A stretch of DNA of 64,000 bases from Nevskia sp. (lineage in GTDB: Bacteria > Pseudomonadota > Gammaproteobacteria > Nevskiales > Nevskiaceae): positions 1 to 64,000 of the forward strand of contig NZ_JAKFUM010000009.1 in the NCBI RefSeq assembly GCF_021732705.1, given 5' to 3'. Below are positions 1-8,502 of the stretch, in pieces (positions within the stretch are counted from its first letter, which is position 1; each line of letters opens with the position of its first letter). The position numbers and the translations under genes were made by a program. Below the pieces are notes generated by a model, which did no database searches, was not told where the DNA came from, and saw only the letters and a program-made list of their open reading frames with translations.

Positions 1-99
1 CTCGTCAAGGCGGCGGCCCGACACCTGCGCAGCGTGCAGCGGCAGCCCGACCGCATCAAGCGCTACTTCCAACACGAGCCGGTTCGGTATGCCGCTTGA
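1..99 (+). CDS. C-terminal fragment of an unidentified protein, possibly a transposase
   Basis: The reading frame is open from the left edge and stops at TGA 97-99, leaving 32 residues that end in EPVRYAA. The basic, helical tail with a final aromatic-x-YAA pattern reminds me of C-termini of some insertion-sequence transposases, but I cannot place it in a family. No inverted repeat is obvious just downstream. The less GC-rich, gene-free stretch that follows would fit the edge of a mobile or decayed region. The rest of the gene lies outside the window, so function is undetermined. Confidence 0.3.
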   Translation, partial: LVKAAARHLRSVQRQPDRIKRYFQHEPVRYAA

Positions 100-644
100 G
101 TTCAACATTTGAATGCCGGCTCAATAATGACGCGTTTTTATCAGGACCTGATCGCAATGGCACTGATCTAAAACAAGTCTGCAGCCATCCAGATGGCCGC
201 ATCCCTGCCTGCCCTGACGACGGAAATCCGATTCCGGCTATAGAAGCGGTTTATACACGCGGTTTCGAGGCAATCAAAGTTCGATTGATAATCGTCAAGC
301 AATTGTCATCAGGCCTGTCTTCATCACGTTATTCGTGCGTGCCGCGCACGATTTCATTGTTCATGTCGGCTTTTTTGCACCGTCGTAGTGCGCACCGGAA
401 TGCATCGATATTGAAGCCCTTGATCAGCGGAACTTTCGACCGTTTCGTGCATCCGAACGTAGCGCTCCAATTCAATTACGACGCGGTGCGCGTGTTCAAA
501 CATGAAACTTGTTAACTTGCGACTGTCAGCCGCACCGTTGTTGGGCCGGAACCGATGGTCGCCTTGACATTTAATGCACTTTCAAGCGTTCGTCACCGAA
601 CGACTGTTATCTTTTTTTCGAGCCGATACATGGAGAGCCGGTCG
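100..644. other. Gene-free stretch, less GC-rich than its surroundings
   Basis: About 545 bases between the fragment at the left edge and the YHS gene. The base composition is visibly lower in GC than the rest of the window (runs such as cgtttttatc and ctttttttcg). I find no convincing gene, tRNA, terminator or clear promoter. An open frame at 96-515 has no recognisable domain and no codon bias like the neighbours. The last 100 bases probably hold the promoter of the 645-4937 operon, but I cannot pick a confident -35/-10 pair. Confidence 0.5.
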
Positions 645-1130
645 ATGTCGCCAAAACCTGCAAGCTTGCTTTGCAACCTGCTGCTGGCGATCTGTCTGGC
701 ATCGACGGCAACGCTGCCTTGGCCGGCGGCAGCGGCGACGGTGATCAGCGGTGCCGACAAGGGACCCGCGATCGAAGGCTACGATCCGGTGGCGTACTTC
801 ACGGACGGCAAGCCCGTCCGCGGCTCGGAAGCGTTCTCGACCGAGTGGCAGGGTGCGACCTGGCACTTCGCCAGCGCCGAGCATCGCGATCTTTTCATCG
901 CAATGCCCGAGCGCTACGCACCGCAGTACGGTGGCTATTGCGCCTATGCCACCTCGCTGGACCGGGTGGCTGCCGGTGATGGCCGACACTGGCGAATCGT
1001 CGACGACAAGCTCTATCTCAACAACAACTGGTTCGCCCACAAACTGTGGCAGACCGATGTCAAGGGCAATCTGGTCGACAGCGAGCGGCACTGGCCGGAG
1101 GTCAAGGCCCGCATCGAGACGGCGAACTGA
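645..1130 (+). CDS. YHS domain protein, exported
   Basis: 161 residues with an N-terminal signal peptide (roughly residues 1-31, hydrophobic core then AAAA). The mature part is one YHS domain: the EGYDPVAYFTDGKPVRG segment, a WHFAS block and the YGGYCAYA block near residues 95-102 are typical of periplasmic YHS proteins, which are thought to bind metal. I chose ATG 645 because GGAGAG at 632-637 sits at the right distance and the signal peptide then starts cleanly; in-frame ATGs at 555 and 630 would add unlikely residues. It is the first gene of a tight cluster with a ferritin-like protein, a ketosynthase and an ABC exporter. Family assignment is good; role in the cluster is unknown. Confidence 0.85.
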   Translation: MSPKPASLLCNLLLAICLASTATLPWPAAAATVISGADKGPAIEGYDPVAYFTDGKPVRGSEAFSTEWQGATWHFASAEHRDLFIAMPERYAPQYGGYCAYATSLDRVAAGDGRHWRIVDDKLYLNNNWFAHKLWQTDVKGNLVDSERHWPEVKARIETAN

Positions 1131-1131
1131 C

Positions 1132-1911
1132 ATGCCGCCGGCCGCAGATGGCAACAACCTGGCGATCGCGCCAGCGACCGCGGACACGGACGCGGGCGGC
1201 GGCAAGCTCCGTCGCGCCTGCCGGATCGCGCAGCGCTGGCCGTCATCACCGCGGGCGATGGCCGACGATGCGCTGGCTCAGGCGATCTCGGACCTGCTGC
1301 CGGTGCTGATCTGCGGCGAGGCGTCGGCCGAGCAGGCGTTCGGGCGCGCCGTGCAGTCGCTGTCGGCTCGCCTTCCGGCAGCGATGACGCAGGCCTTGCG
1401 CAGCATCGAGGACGACGAGCGCCGCCACGGTCGCGTGCTGGGACAACTGTGCGAATCGCTGCCGCCACCCCGATCGCAACGTCCGGCCCGCGCCGCAGCG
1501 CGCTTCGTTCGGCAGATTCAGCAGCGCGATCCCGCGCGCCACCTCGCCAACATTGCCGCGCTGGATGCCGCCCTCTGTCGCGTGCTGTCCGGCGTCTGCC
1601 AGCCCGGTCGCCCCCTCGCGCGCAACCCTGCCCTGCTCGCGGTGTTCGATGGCATACGTCGCGACGAAGCCCGCCATGTCCGGATCAGCCGGCGAACCGC
1701 GATGCACCTCGGTCTCGGCGCCGATGTCCTGCGCCATGCCCGGATGACCGTCGGCGAGGCCTTCGCCGCGCTGCTGCTGCCGCAGGCCGCGGCGTTCGCC
1801 GTGCTGGGCATTGACGAATCCGAGTTGCGACAGCGGCTGAAGGCCAGCGCCGGAGTCGCGGGCTCGACCGATGTCGATGACGGGATAGAACCGGAAGCCA
1901 TCGCTTCGTGA
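1132..1911 (+). CDS. Ferritin-like (putative diiron) protein
   Basis: 259 residues, ATG one base after the YHS stop. The first 40 residues look disordered; the rest is helical. Two E-x-x-H motifs are visible, E96-H99 in DDERRH and E179-H182 in RDEARH, with a further acidic residue at E63 in an earlier helix; together these are the expected ligands of a four-helix ferritin-like diiron site. Such proteins range from iron stores to oxygenases. Placement between a YHS protein and a ketosynthase makes a tailoring oxygenase more attractive than storage, but that is inference. Its last four bases (GTGA) contain the start codon of the next gene. Confidence 0.75.
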   Translation: MPPAADGNNLAIAPATADTDAGGGKLRRACRIAQRWPSSPRAMADDALAQAISDLLPVLICGEASAEQAFGRAVQSLSARLPAAMTQALRSIEDDERRHGRVLGQLCESLPPPRSQRPARAAARFVRQIQQRDPARHLANIAALDAALCRVLSGVCQPGRPLARNPALLAVFDGIRRDEARHVRISRRTAMHLGLGADVLRHARMTVGEAFAALLLPQAAAFAVLGIDESELRQRLKASAGVAGSTDVDDGIEPEAIAS

Positions 1912-2984
1912 CGGCAAGGATCGTCCAGGGCCGACTCCGGCTGCTCGGGTCCGGCATCGCGCTGCCCGGCGAGCGGCTGTCCAGCGCCGATCTGCTGGCG
2001 AGAATCGAGCGCAACTTCGACGGCCTGCCGGTTCGCACCGGCCATGCGCTGGCGCGACGGCTGGCGGTCAGCCATCGCCATCACAGCCGGGATTGGCTGC
2101 AACGGCTGGAGTCCCCGCGCGATGGTGATCGCAACCCCGATCTCGCGGCGCTGGCACTGGCGCAGGCGCTGCGGGAAGCCGGCGTCGACGCTGCCGGTCT
2201 GCAATACCTGATCGGTCACACGACGACCCCGGCGAAGCTGCTGCCGCCGAACATCGCGGAAGTGGCGAATCGACTGGGAGTTGCCGCGCCATACGTCGAG
2301 CTGCGACAGGCCTGCACCGGCTTCGCCAATGCGCTGCAGCTGGCGGCGGGTTTGTTGACAGCACCGGGCGCGGCGCCGGTCGGCATCGTCGGCAGCGAGG
2401 TCGGTTCCGTGTTCTTCGATCCCGCCGCACTGGCCAGCGATCCGTCGCAGTGGGTCAATCTGATGCAGATGGGCGATGGCGCCGGCGCTGTCGTCATCGG
2501 CCGCGACGACGGCTCGCCCGGTCCGGCGATCGAGTCGCTGTACTTCGGCCATATCGGCCTGGGCCGCAACCCGGGCTTCCTGCTCGAAGACGGCGGCTCG
2601 GACTATCCGGCGGTGCGTCAGGGCCGAGTGACATCGACCTTCCATCACCCGTTCGAGACGGTGCGCGACGAAGGCGAGGCGCTGTTCCGCGCGGGTTTCG
2701 CCGCCGCTGCCGCAGCCGGCATCGCGATCGATTCCGTGCGTTACATCATTCCGCATCAGGCCAACGGTCAGATCGGCCGCTGGCTGGCGCGTGGCATGGG
2801 CCTGCCGGTGGAGCGATTCCGCGGCAACGGCGCGGTCGTCGGCAACCTCGGCAGCGCCTCGATCTGGGTGGCGCTCGACGACCTGCGCCGCAGCGGCGAA
2901 CTGGCACCCGGCGATCGGGTGCTGATCGTCGGCGCCGAAGCCACGCACTATCTGTACGGCGGCTTCGTCTATGTTCATGGCTGA
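1908..2984 (+). CDS. 3-oxoacyl-ACP synthase III (KAS III)-like ketosynthase
   Basis: 358 residues, GTG start overlapping the previous stop. The thiolase-fold KAS III pattern is intact: nucleophile Cys136 in RQACTGF, His283 in IIPHQANGQ and Asn313 in NLGSASI form the expected Cys-His-Asn triad. These enzymes condense an acyl-CoA or acyl-ACP starter with malonyl-ACP, or act as acyltransferases. The sequence is divergent from housekeeping FabH and lies with no acyl carrier protein or other fatty-acid genes, so a specialised acyl substrate is likely. Coupling to an ABC-2 exporter suggests that the product is exported. The product itself cannot be deduced. Confidence 0.85.
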   Translation: MTARIVQGRLRLLGSGIALPGERLSSADLLARIERNFDGLPVRTGHALARRLAVSHRHHSRDWLQRLESPRDGDRNPDLAALALAQALREAGVDAAGLQYLIGHTTTPAKLLPPNIAEVANRLGVAAPYVELRQACTGFANALQLAAGLLTAPGAAPVGIVGSEVGSVFFDPAALASDPSQWVNLMQMGDGAGAVVIGRDDGSPGPAIESLYFGHIGLGRNPGFLLEDGGSDYPAVRQGRVTSTFHHPFETVRDEGEALFRAGFAAAAAAGIAIDSVRYIIPHQANGQIGRWLARGMGLPVERFRGNGAVVGNLGSASIWVALDDLRRSGELAPGDRVLIVGAEATHYLYGGFVYVHG

Positions 2985-3843
2985 GGCGGCAGCCGGACGC
3001 GCACCGGCGCTGGTGCTGTCCGGCATCCGGCAGTCCTTCGGCACCGTGCAGGCACTGACCGGCCTCGACCTGACGATCGACACCGGCGAGATCTTCGGTC
3101 TGCTTGGCCCGAACGGGGCCGGCAAGACCACGGCGCTGCGGATCATCAGCGGCCTGCTGCGGCCCGGCGCGGGCAGCGGCCGCTGTCTCGACCAGCCGCT
3201 GGGGCGGCCAGTGCGCGGCCTTGGCTACATGCCGCAGCGCGGCGGCTTTTACGACGATCTGAGCATCGCCGAAAACCTCAATTTCCTGGCCCGCGCCCAT
3301 GCGCTGGCCGATCCAGCGGCGCGCGTCGCGCAAGCGCTTGATGCGCACGGCCTGCACGAACGCAAGGCGCAGCGCGTCGGCCATCTGTCCGGCGGCTGGC
3401 GCCAGCGCGTGGCACTGGCGGCGGCACTGCTGCATCGCCCTCGCCTGCTGCTGCTCGACGAGCCGAGCGCCGGGCTCGACCCGCAGGCGCGCGACACGCT
3501 GTGGCAGCGGCTGCGCGCCCTCGCCGACGCCGGCACGACGCTGCTGGTGACGACGCACTACAGCGACGAGGCCGAACGCTGCGACCGGCTGGGCTACCTC
3601 GACGGCGGCCGGATTGTCGCGACCGGGCGCCCGGATCGCATCGCGGCCGATCTGGGGCTGGCGGTGCAGCGATCGGCCGCGACCGCCGCCCCGCCCGTTG
3701 TCGCCGACGGTGCGATGGTGCGAGACGGCAGCGGCTGGCGCGTGATCGCACCGGCTCGATCGCTGCCCGCCGACGCCCGCGAACCTGCGCGCCTCGGCGA
3801 TGCCCTGAGCTGGCTCGCCGCCGGTCGCGGAGCGGGCCGATGA
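2971..3843 (+). CDS. ABC transporter ATP-binding protein
   Basis: 290 residues. Walker A GPNGAGKTT (46-54), Q-loop at MPQ (87-89), signature LSGG (139-142), Walker B LLLLDEPSAGLD (159-170) and switch His196 are all intact, so this is an active ABC ATPase of the drug/antibiotic exporter (ABC-2, CcmA-like) class. The start overlaps the ketosynthase end by 14 bases; ATG 2977 is an alternative. The C-terminal 70 residues extend past the core fold and could contact the permease. It pairs with the permease at 3840-4937, which overlaps it by four bases. Confidence 0.9.
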   Translation: MFMAEAAAGRAPALVLSGIRQSFGTVQALTGLDLTIDTGEIFGLLGPNGAGKTTALRIISGLLRPGAGSGRCLDQPLGRPVRGLGYMPQRGGFYDDLSIAENLNFLARAHALADPAARVAQALDAHGLHERKAQRVGHLSGGWRQRVALAAALLHRPRLLLLDEPSAGLDPQARDTLWQRLRALADAGTTLLVTTHYSDEAERCDRLGYLDGGRIVATGRPDRIAADLGLAVQRSAATAAPPVVADGAMVRDGSGWRVIAPARSLPADAREPARLGDALSWLAAGRGAGR

Positions 3844-4937
3844 AGCATTGGCTGGCCGGCGTCCGGGCGCTGGCCGGCAAGGAGTTGCTGCACATCGTCC
3901 GTGATCGGCTGACCCTGGCCCTGCTGATCAGCGTGCCGCTGGTGCAACTGCTGCTGTTCGGCACTGCGATCGACCTGCATCCGAAAGGCCTGCCGACGGC
4001 GCTGGTCGCACACGAGGACGACAGTTTCACGCAGCGCGCGGTCGCCGAGCTCGAAGCCGTCGGCTATTTCCGGATCGCCGCGCGCACGAACGACGCTGCC
4101 GTCGCCGAACGCTGGCTGGCCACCAGCCGTGTGCAGTTCGTGCTGGAACTGCCGCCGCAGTTCGGGTTCAAGGCCACGGTCGGGCAGAAGCCGGAAGTGC
4201 GGCTGATCGCGGATGCCACGGATCCGGTGGCGTCGATCGTCGCGACACAGGCGGCCGAAGCGCGCTATGCGCAGGCCGCTGCCGGCGACCGTCCGCTGCG
4301 GGTCGATATCGTCATCGACAAGCGCTACAACCCCGGCGGCAACTCGCGGCAATTCATCGTGCCCGGGCTGCTCGGCGTGGTGCTGACCCTGACCCTGGTG
4401 CTGCTCGGCGCATTCGCGCTGGTGCGGGAGCGCGAGTCCGGCAATTTCGAAAGCCTGCTGCTGCTGCCGATCCCGAAATCCGCGGTGCTGGTCGGCAAGG
4501 CAACACCGTACTTCGTGCTCGGCTGCTTGCTGTTCGCCGGCCTGCTGGCGATCTGCACGGTCTGGCTCGATCTGGCGTGGCGGAACCTGTCGTGGGCCTT
4601 GGCTGCCACCGTGATGCTGTTCGTTGCCGCCAACCTTGCGCTTGGGCTGACGCTGTCGCTGCTGGCGCGCAACCAGATGCAGGCGATGCAGCTCGGCGTG
4701 TTCTTCTATCTGCCGTCGATGCTGCTGTCCGGCTTCATGTTTCCGTTCCACGGCATGCCGGCGTGGGCCCGGGCGATCGGCGAACTGCTGCCGCTGACGC
4801 ACTTCCTGCGCGTGGTGCGCGGCACGCTGCTGAAAGGCCTGCCGGCGGAGGCCGTGCCGGCGCTGGCGTGGCCGATTGCGGTGTTCGCGATCATCCTGGG
4901 GCTGGCGGCGGCGGCGCTGTTCCAGCGGGCGCGCTGA
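3840..4937 (+). CDS. ABC-2 type permease
   Basis: 365 residues, ATGA overlap with the ATPase. Architecture is that of ABC-2 exporters such as YbhR/YhhJ: one N-terminal membrane segment (about residues 22-42), a periplasmic domain of about 130 residues, then five or so C-terminal membrane segments with the conserved VPGLLGVVL-type entry and a PFHGMPAWA-like loop. It should form a dimer with the neighbouring ATPase and export a hydrophobic or amphipathic molecule from the inner membrane. The last 47 bases overlap the 3' end of the convergent M28 peptidase gene. Confidence 0.88.
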   Translation: MKHWLAGVRALAGKELLHIVRDRLTLALLISVPLVQLLLFGTAIDLHPKGLPTALVAHEDDSFTQRAVAELEAVGYFRIAARTNDAAVAERWLATSRVQFVLELPPQFGFKATVGQKPEVRLIADATDPVASIVATQAAEARYAQAAAGDRPLRVDIVIDKRYNPGGNSRQFIVPGLLGVVLTLTLVLLGAFALVRERESGNFESLLLLPIPKSAVLVGKATPYFVLGCLLFAGLLAICTVWLDLAWRNLSWALAATVMLFVAANLALGLTLSLLARNQMQAMQLGVFFYLPSMLLSGFMFPFHGMPAWARAIGELLPLTHFLRVVRGTLLKGLPAEAVPALAWPIAVFAIILGLAAAALFQRAR

Positions 4938-7266
4938 CCGCAGCGGGCTGCACCATCATCCGCCGGAACACCCGTGTCACATCACCGTCCTGCGACGGCA
5001 CCGCGTTTGCCGGTCGTATGTCCCGCAAGGCCTTGCCGCTCGCCGGCAGGCCGTAGCTGCGATCACTGACGATCACCTCGAACGGCGCGCTGCTGCCGCG
5101 CTCGAAGGTCACGACCGAGCTGCGGCCGTGGGTCAGCGTGTGATCCGTCACGCAACGCCAACCACCGCGGGCGCTCGGCAAGTCTTGATCGCCGTTCTTG
5201 GCGTCGGCCGCCTGACCGGCGCTGGCGGCGATGACGCGCTTGAGACCCGCTTCCGGAGCGAAGCAGACGCTGGCGGTCGGCGCGCCGCGCACGGAAGACA
5301 AGGTGGCCTGGCCGTGTGTGACGCCGTCCTTCTGGTAGCTCAGGTTGATCGTGAACGTCGGCGCGGGCAGGTTTTCGGCAGGCGCCGGGGCCGAAAGTGG
5401 CTTACCGCGCGATGCCGGCAGCAGCGGCTTTTCGCGTCGAGCGAACGTCGCAACAGTCCCGAACGCCTGCGGCAGCACACCGGAATCCGGCCGGATCAGC
5501 CATTCCGCCTGGCCGCTGTCGGCATCGAGCGCGTATTCGATGTTGACGCGCTGCGGCGCATCGACGCTGTACGCCGGCTGCCGCGCCGCGATCATGGTGC
5601 CGATGACGGCGACGACGGCAAAACCGCCGACAGCGCGACGCTGCGCACCCAACCCGCAGGCCGCGATCACCGGCAGCAGCGGCGCGGCCATCCACGCGAT
5701 CAGCAGCGCGATCGCCGGCAGCAGTGCCAGGCCGAGGCTGGGATACAGGAACCAGACCGTCGGCAGCAGCACGATCAGGCTCACCGCGATCGTCAGCAGG
5801 TCGCGCACGGTGGAAGGGCGATCGTCGGCAAATGGTCGCAGGCCCCAGACCAGCACGGCGGTCGCCGGCAGCAGCAGCGCAAAGCTGGCGCCCGGAAGCA
5901 GGAACGCGGTCAGCAGCGACAACAGCTGCAAGATCAGTCCGAACGCGAGCGCGAGGCCGGCAGCCGAGACCCGCCGGCGAAACACGGCCGTGAGGCCGGC
6001 GAGCACGGTGGCGGTCCACGCCGTCATCGCGATCAGCAGCGGCAGCGGCCGTGCCGTCCATTGATAACCGGCGGCGCCCGGCGGCACGGCACCGACCGCT
6101 CGCAACACCTCCAGCAGGGTGGCCGCGGCAGCGGCGCTGGTGACGAGGCTCAGCACCACGAGGAACAGGCTCCAGCCGATCGGACCGAGCCCCACCGCCG
6201 GCCGCCCGGCAATCGCCAGTGCAAGCCAGAGCACGGCGACGATCCCGGCCAGCACGGGCGCCCATGACGCCGGCCACTGCAGCAGCGTGGCGGCCATCAG
6301 GTCGAGATAGACCGCATCGTGCGCCTGCTGGGTTTCGGGAGCGGCGACATCGGCATTCGCCAGCACCCGCAGCATGGCCAGCGCGTTGTCACCCTGATGC
6401 TGCACGCTGGCCAGCGACAGGTGCGCCAGATCGTCCAGCGGCGTGTGGTAATGCTGCACCGAGCCGGAGAACGCGAAGTTGTAACCCTGCCAGCCGTGGG
6501 CCTTGAATACGGTGAAGTCGGTATCGTTCGGCAGCAACTGGTAGGCGGTGTAGTAGATCGAGTTGGTGATCGGCAGTTGCACCTTCGGCGCGTACGCGCG
6601 CATCGCCCAGCGGTTGGCGCGGCCGGTCTCGAACAGCACGCTCGGCCCGGAACTGCCGCGCGCCTCGATATTGACGGCCGCTTTCACCTCTCTGGCCCAG
6701 CGATGCCCGTCGGCGAACACCCTCGCGCCGAACAGGCCGACTTCCTCGCCATCGCTCAGCAGCAGGATCACGGCGTGCCGCGGCGCCGGCGCGCTGCGCA
6801 GCGCACGGGCGATCTCGAGCACGGTGGCGACTCCGGCACCGTCGTCCGCCGCACCCGGGCCGGCGCCCACCGAGTCGTAGTGCGCCGCCATCAGCACCGC
6901 CGCACCGGGTTCGCGGCCATCGAGCCGGGCGACGAGGTTTTCGATCTGCGCGCAGTTGCCCCATTCGTCGCAGGCGCTGCCGATCTGCACTTCCGGACTG
7001 TAGCCAAGGTCGCGCAGCTGGCTCAGCAGCCGGTCGCGCACGGCCGCATGCGCAGGTGTGCCGATCGGATGCGGTGCACCGTCGCCGAGCATCGTCGCGA
7101 GCGCGGCCTGCGCGCGGGTGGCCGAGAATTCGGTCGCCGGCGCATCGGCGCCGCGCGGCGCGCTGGGCTGGTAGCGAATCGCGACGACGATCGCGAGCAG
7201 CGCAGCCAGCGCCAGAGCGATGACGAAGTTGCGGGCCGCGGCGGCGGCTACGGAGGCGGACGGCAT
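4891..7266 (-). CDS. M28 family zinc peptidase with large membrane domain
   Basis: 791 residues from ATG 7266; an upstream in-frame ATG at 7362 would add residues without a signal. An N-terminal membrane anchor (13-31) precedes a periplasmic aminopeptidase domain with the M28 ligands: H129 in AAHYDS, D141/D142 in AADDGAG, E174-E175 in DGEEVG and a later His in QHYHTPLDD. About ten membrane segments follow (residues ~350-570), then a ~200-residue soluble C-terminal domain. This layout matches the Fxna/ER-metallopeptidase 1-like group, which cleaves N-terminal residues from peptides. It is a single gene, convergent with the ABC permease. Confidence 0.85.
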   Translation of the reverse strand: MPSASVAAAAARNFVIALALAALLAIVVAIRYQPSAPRGADAPATEFSATRAQAALATMLGDGAPHPIGTPAHAAVRDRLLSQLRDLGYSPEVQIGSACDEWGNCAQIENLVARLDGREPGAAVLMAAHYDSVGAGPGAADDGAGVATVLEIARALRSAPAPRHAVILLLSDGEEVGLFGARVFADGHRWAREVKAAVNIEARGSSGPSVLFETGRANRWAMRAYAPKVQLPITNSIYYTAYQLLPNDTDFTVFKAHGWQGYNFAFSGSVQHYHTPLDDLAHLSLASVQHQGDNALAMLRVLANADVAAPETQQAHDAVYLDLMAATLLQWPASWAPVLAGIVAVLWLALAIAGRPAVGLGPIGWSLFLVVLSLVTSAAAAATLLEVLRAVGAVPPGAAGYQWTARPLPLLIAMTAWTATVLAGLTAVFRRRVSAAGLALAFGLILQLLSLLTAFLLPGASFALLLPATAVLVWGLRPFADDRPSTVRDLLTIAVSLIVLLPTVWFLYPSLGLALLPAIALLIAWMAAPLLPVIAACGLGAQRRAVGGFAVVAVIGTMIAARQPAYSVDAPQRVNIEYALDADSGQAEWLIRPDSGVLPQAFGTVATFARREKPLLPASRGKPLSAPAPAENLPAPTFTINLSYQKDGVTHGQATLSSVRGAPTASVCFAPEAGLKRVIAASAGQAADAKNGDQDLPSARGGWRCVTDHTLTHGRSSVVTFERGSSAPFEVIVSDRSYGLPASGKALRDIRPANAVPSQDGDVTRVFRRMMVQPAAVSAPAGTAPPPPAPG

Positions 7267-7360
7267 CGGCGGCAGTATCCGGGAAAGGCGATGGCGTCGA
7301 TTGTCGTCGCTTGCGCGGCGTTCGCGCGCTCGGCCTGCGGGCCGCCGGAACGACGACCAC

Positions 7361-7382
7361 AAAAAAGCCCGCGTTGGCGGGC
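7361..7382 (-). terminator. Rho-independent terminator after the tRNA pair
   Basis: On the minus strand a GCCCGC/GCGGGC stem (7367-7372 with 7377-7382) with a four-base loop is followed by six U (7361-7366). It lies 25 bases beyond the 3' end of tRNA-Lys and ends that transcript. Confidence 0.85.
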
Positions 7383-7406
7383 CGTTTCGATCCAGATTGC
7401 ATGTAG

Positions 7407-7482
7407 TGGTGGGTTGCCCCGGACTCGAACCGGGAACCTACTGATTAAGAGTCAGCTGCTCTACCGATTGAGCTAGCAACCC
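7407..7482 (-). tRNA. tRNA-Lys (anticodon CTT)
   Basis: 76 nt with encoded 3' CCA. The acceptor stem GGGTTGC/GCAACCC, D-arm, anticodon loop CTCTTAA and T-arm GGTTCGAGTCC are all present; anticodon CTT reads AAG. It is the second gene of a two-tRNA transcript, 17 bases after tRNA-His. Confidence 0.97.
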
Positions 7483-7499
7483 GCACGACATACTGAAAA

Positions 7500-7576
7500 T
7501 GGGGTGGACGATGGGACTCGAACCCACGACCTCTGGAATCACAATCCAGAGCTCTAACCAACTGAGCTACGCCCAC
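7500..7576 (-). tRNA. tRNA-His (anticodon GTG)
   Basis: 77 nt with encoded CCA and the histidine-specific C discriminator; a G encoded just 5' (complement of 7577) would give the extra G-1 found in bacterial tRNA-His. The anticodon loop TTGTGAT carries GTG. It is transcribed first, ahead of tRNA-Lys. Confidence 0.97.
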
Positions 7577-7672
7577 CATAAGCGTATTTGCGACTCAGCC
7601 CTTCGCACCCAGAACCGTTTGCAAGCTTGCGATTTGCGAGGTACCGGACCGCTGCACCTCAGTGCGGCGCGC

Positions 7673-7701
7673 AGTATACCCGGACGTGAGCAGAGTGCCA
7701 G
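7673..7701 (-). promoter_or_regulatory. Sigma70-type promoter of the tRNA-His/tRNA-Lys unit
   Basis: On the minus strand CTGGCA (7696-7701) and TATACT (7673-7678) are separated by exactly 17 bases, giving a good -35/-10 pair about 90 bases upstream of tRNA-His. It lies between the end of the 7723-8502 gene and the tRNAs, so the pair has its own promoter. Confidence 0.65.
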
Positions 7702-7722
7702 TCTTTTCTGACGGATTTCGAA

Positions 7723-8502
7723 CTATTTCGCCCGGTAAAACTGCCCCGGGTCGAACAGGGCGGCGGGCAACGCGGTGTCGACCTGCTCGGTGCCGAGGCG
7801 AATCTCGGCCTGATTGCCCTCGCGCAAGTCCTTCAGCAGCAGCCGTCCGGCGCGCCAGCGATTGCCCGATTTCTGCACGCTGGCGGTGTCGACGGTCAAG
7901 GTTTTCCACGGCACGCCGCCGTACAGATCGGCACTCAGCGGCAGGCACCAGACCTCGTCGATCACCAGATCGACCCGGTCGTACAGGATGTTCGGATCGC
8001 TAGGCGGCAGGTAACGCCAGCGTTCGGCACTGCGGTTGCCGACCTTTTCCGGGCCGATCCGCGTCAGCTGCCCGCCGACCAGGCCGCTGAACAGGAATTT
8101 CAGATCGAACGCCGACAGGCCGCTGCCGAACAGCGATTGCGCCATCGTCGCGCCAACGACCTTGCGCACCTTGCGCACGCTCGGCAGATACAGGAAGAAC
8201 GCTTCCTGCCCATCCTTCGTCGTCAGCAGGTAGGCCGCACCGGCCAGATCGGCCGGGGCCGCGAGTTTCAGCATGCCGCGCTGATCGGCGCCGTCGCGCT
8301 GCCAGTACCAGCGGCCCGCCAGACGCCGGATCATGCCGGCGGCGTCCGACTGGGCGATGGTGATGTCCTGCGCCACCGAGCGTTCGAACAGGTTCGCGCG
8401 CAGACAGGCGCGCAGACCCGCCTCGTCCCGGGCCTCGACCGGTGCCGCCGCAAGCAGTGCCGCCGCGATGGCGGCAGCGCCCGCCCACCGCCGTCGCGTC
8501 AT
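7723..8502 (-). CDS. Outer-membrane lipoprotein-sorting (LolA-like fold) protein
   Basis: 259 residues with a signal peptide (residues 1-25, ending PVEA). The mature part matches the periplasmic outer membrane lipoprotein-sorting family (COG2834): an early W-W-x-R segment (RWYWQRDG), the FFLYLPSVRKVRKV block, the FGSGLSAFDL block and a C-terminal GTEQVDTALP...F. Members have a LolA-type half-barrel for a lipid or lipid-modified ligand and usually sit beside RND/MMPL pumps or DUF1302 proteins. Here it is the last gene of the seven-gene minus-strand operon, overlapping the DUF445 stop by ATGA. Family is well supported; ligand is unknown. Confidence 0.82.
   Translation of the reverse strand: MTRRRWAGAAAIAAALLAAAPVEARDEAGLRACLRANLFERSVAQDITIAQSDAAGMIRRLAGRWYWQRDGADQRGMLKLAAPADLAGAAYLLTTKDGQEAFFLYLPSVRKVRKVVGATMAQSLFGSGLSAFDLKFLFSGLVGGQLTRIGPEKVGNRSAERWRYLPPSDPNILYDRVDLVIDEVWCLPLSADLYGGVPWKTLTVDTASVQKSGNRWRAGRLLLKDLREGNQAEIRLGTEQVDTALPAALFDPGQFYRAK

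Noticed and set aside
96-515. 139-codon open frame near the left edge
   Set aside because: No ribosome site or domain, codon use unlike neighbours, and start codon lies within the previous reading frame.
1518-3146. Long minus-strand frame over the ferritin-like and KAS III genes
   Set aside because: Shadow of well-supported plus-strand genes; no motif.
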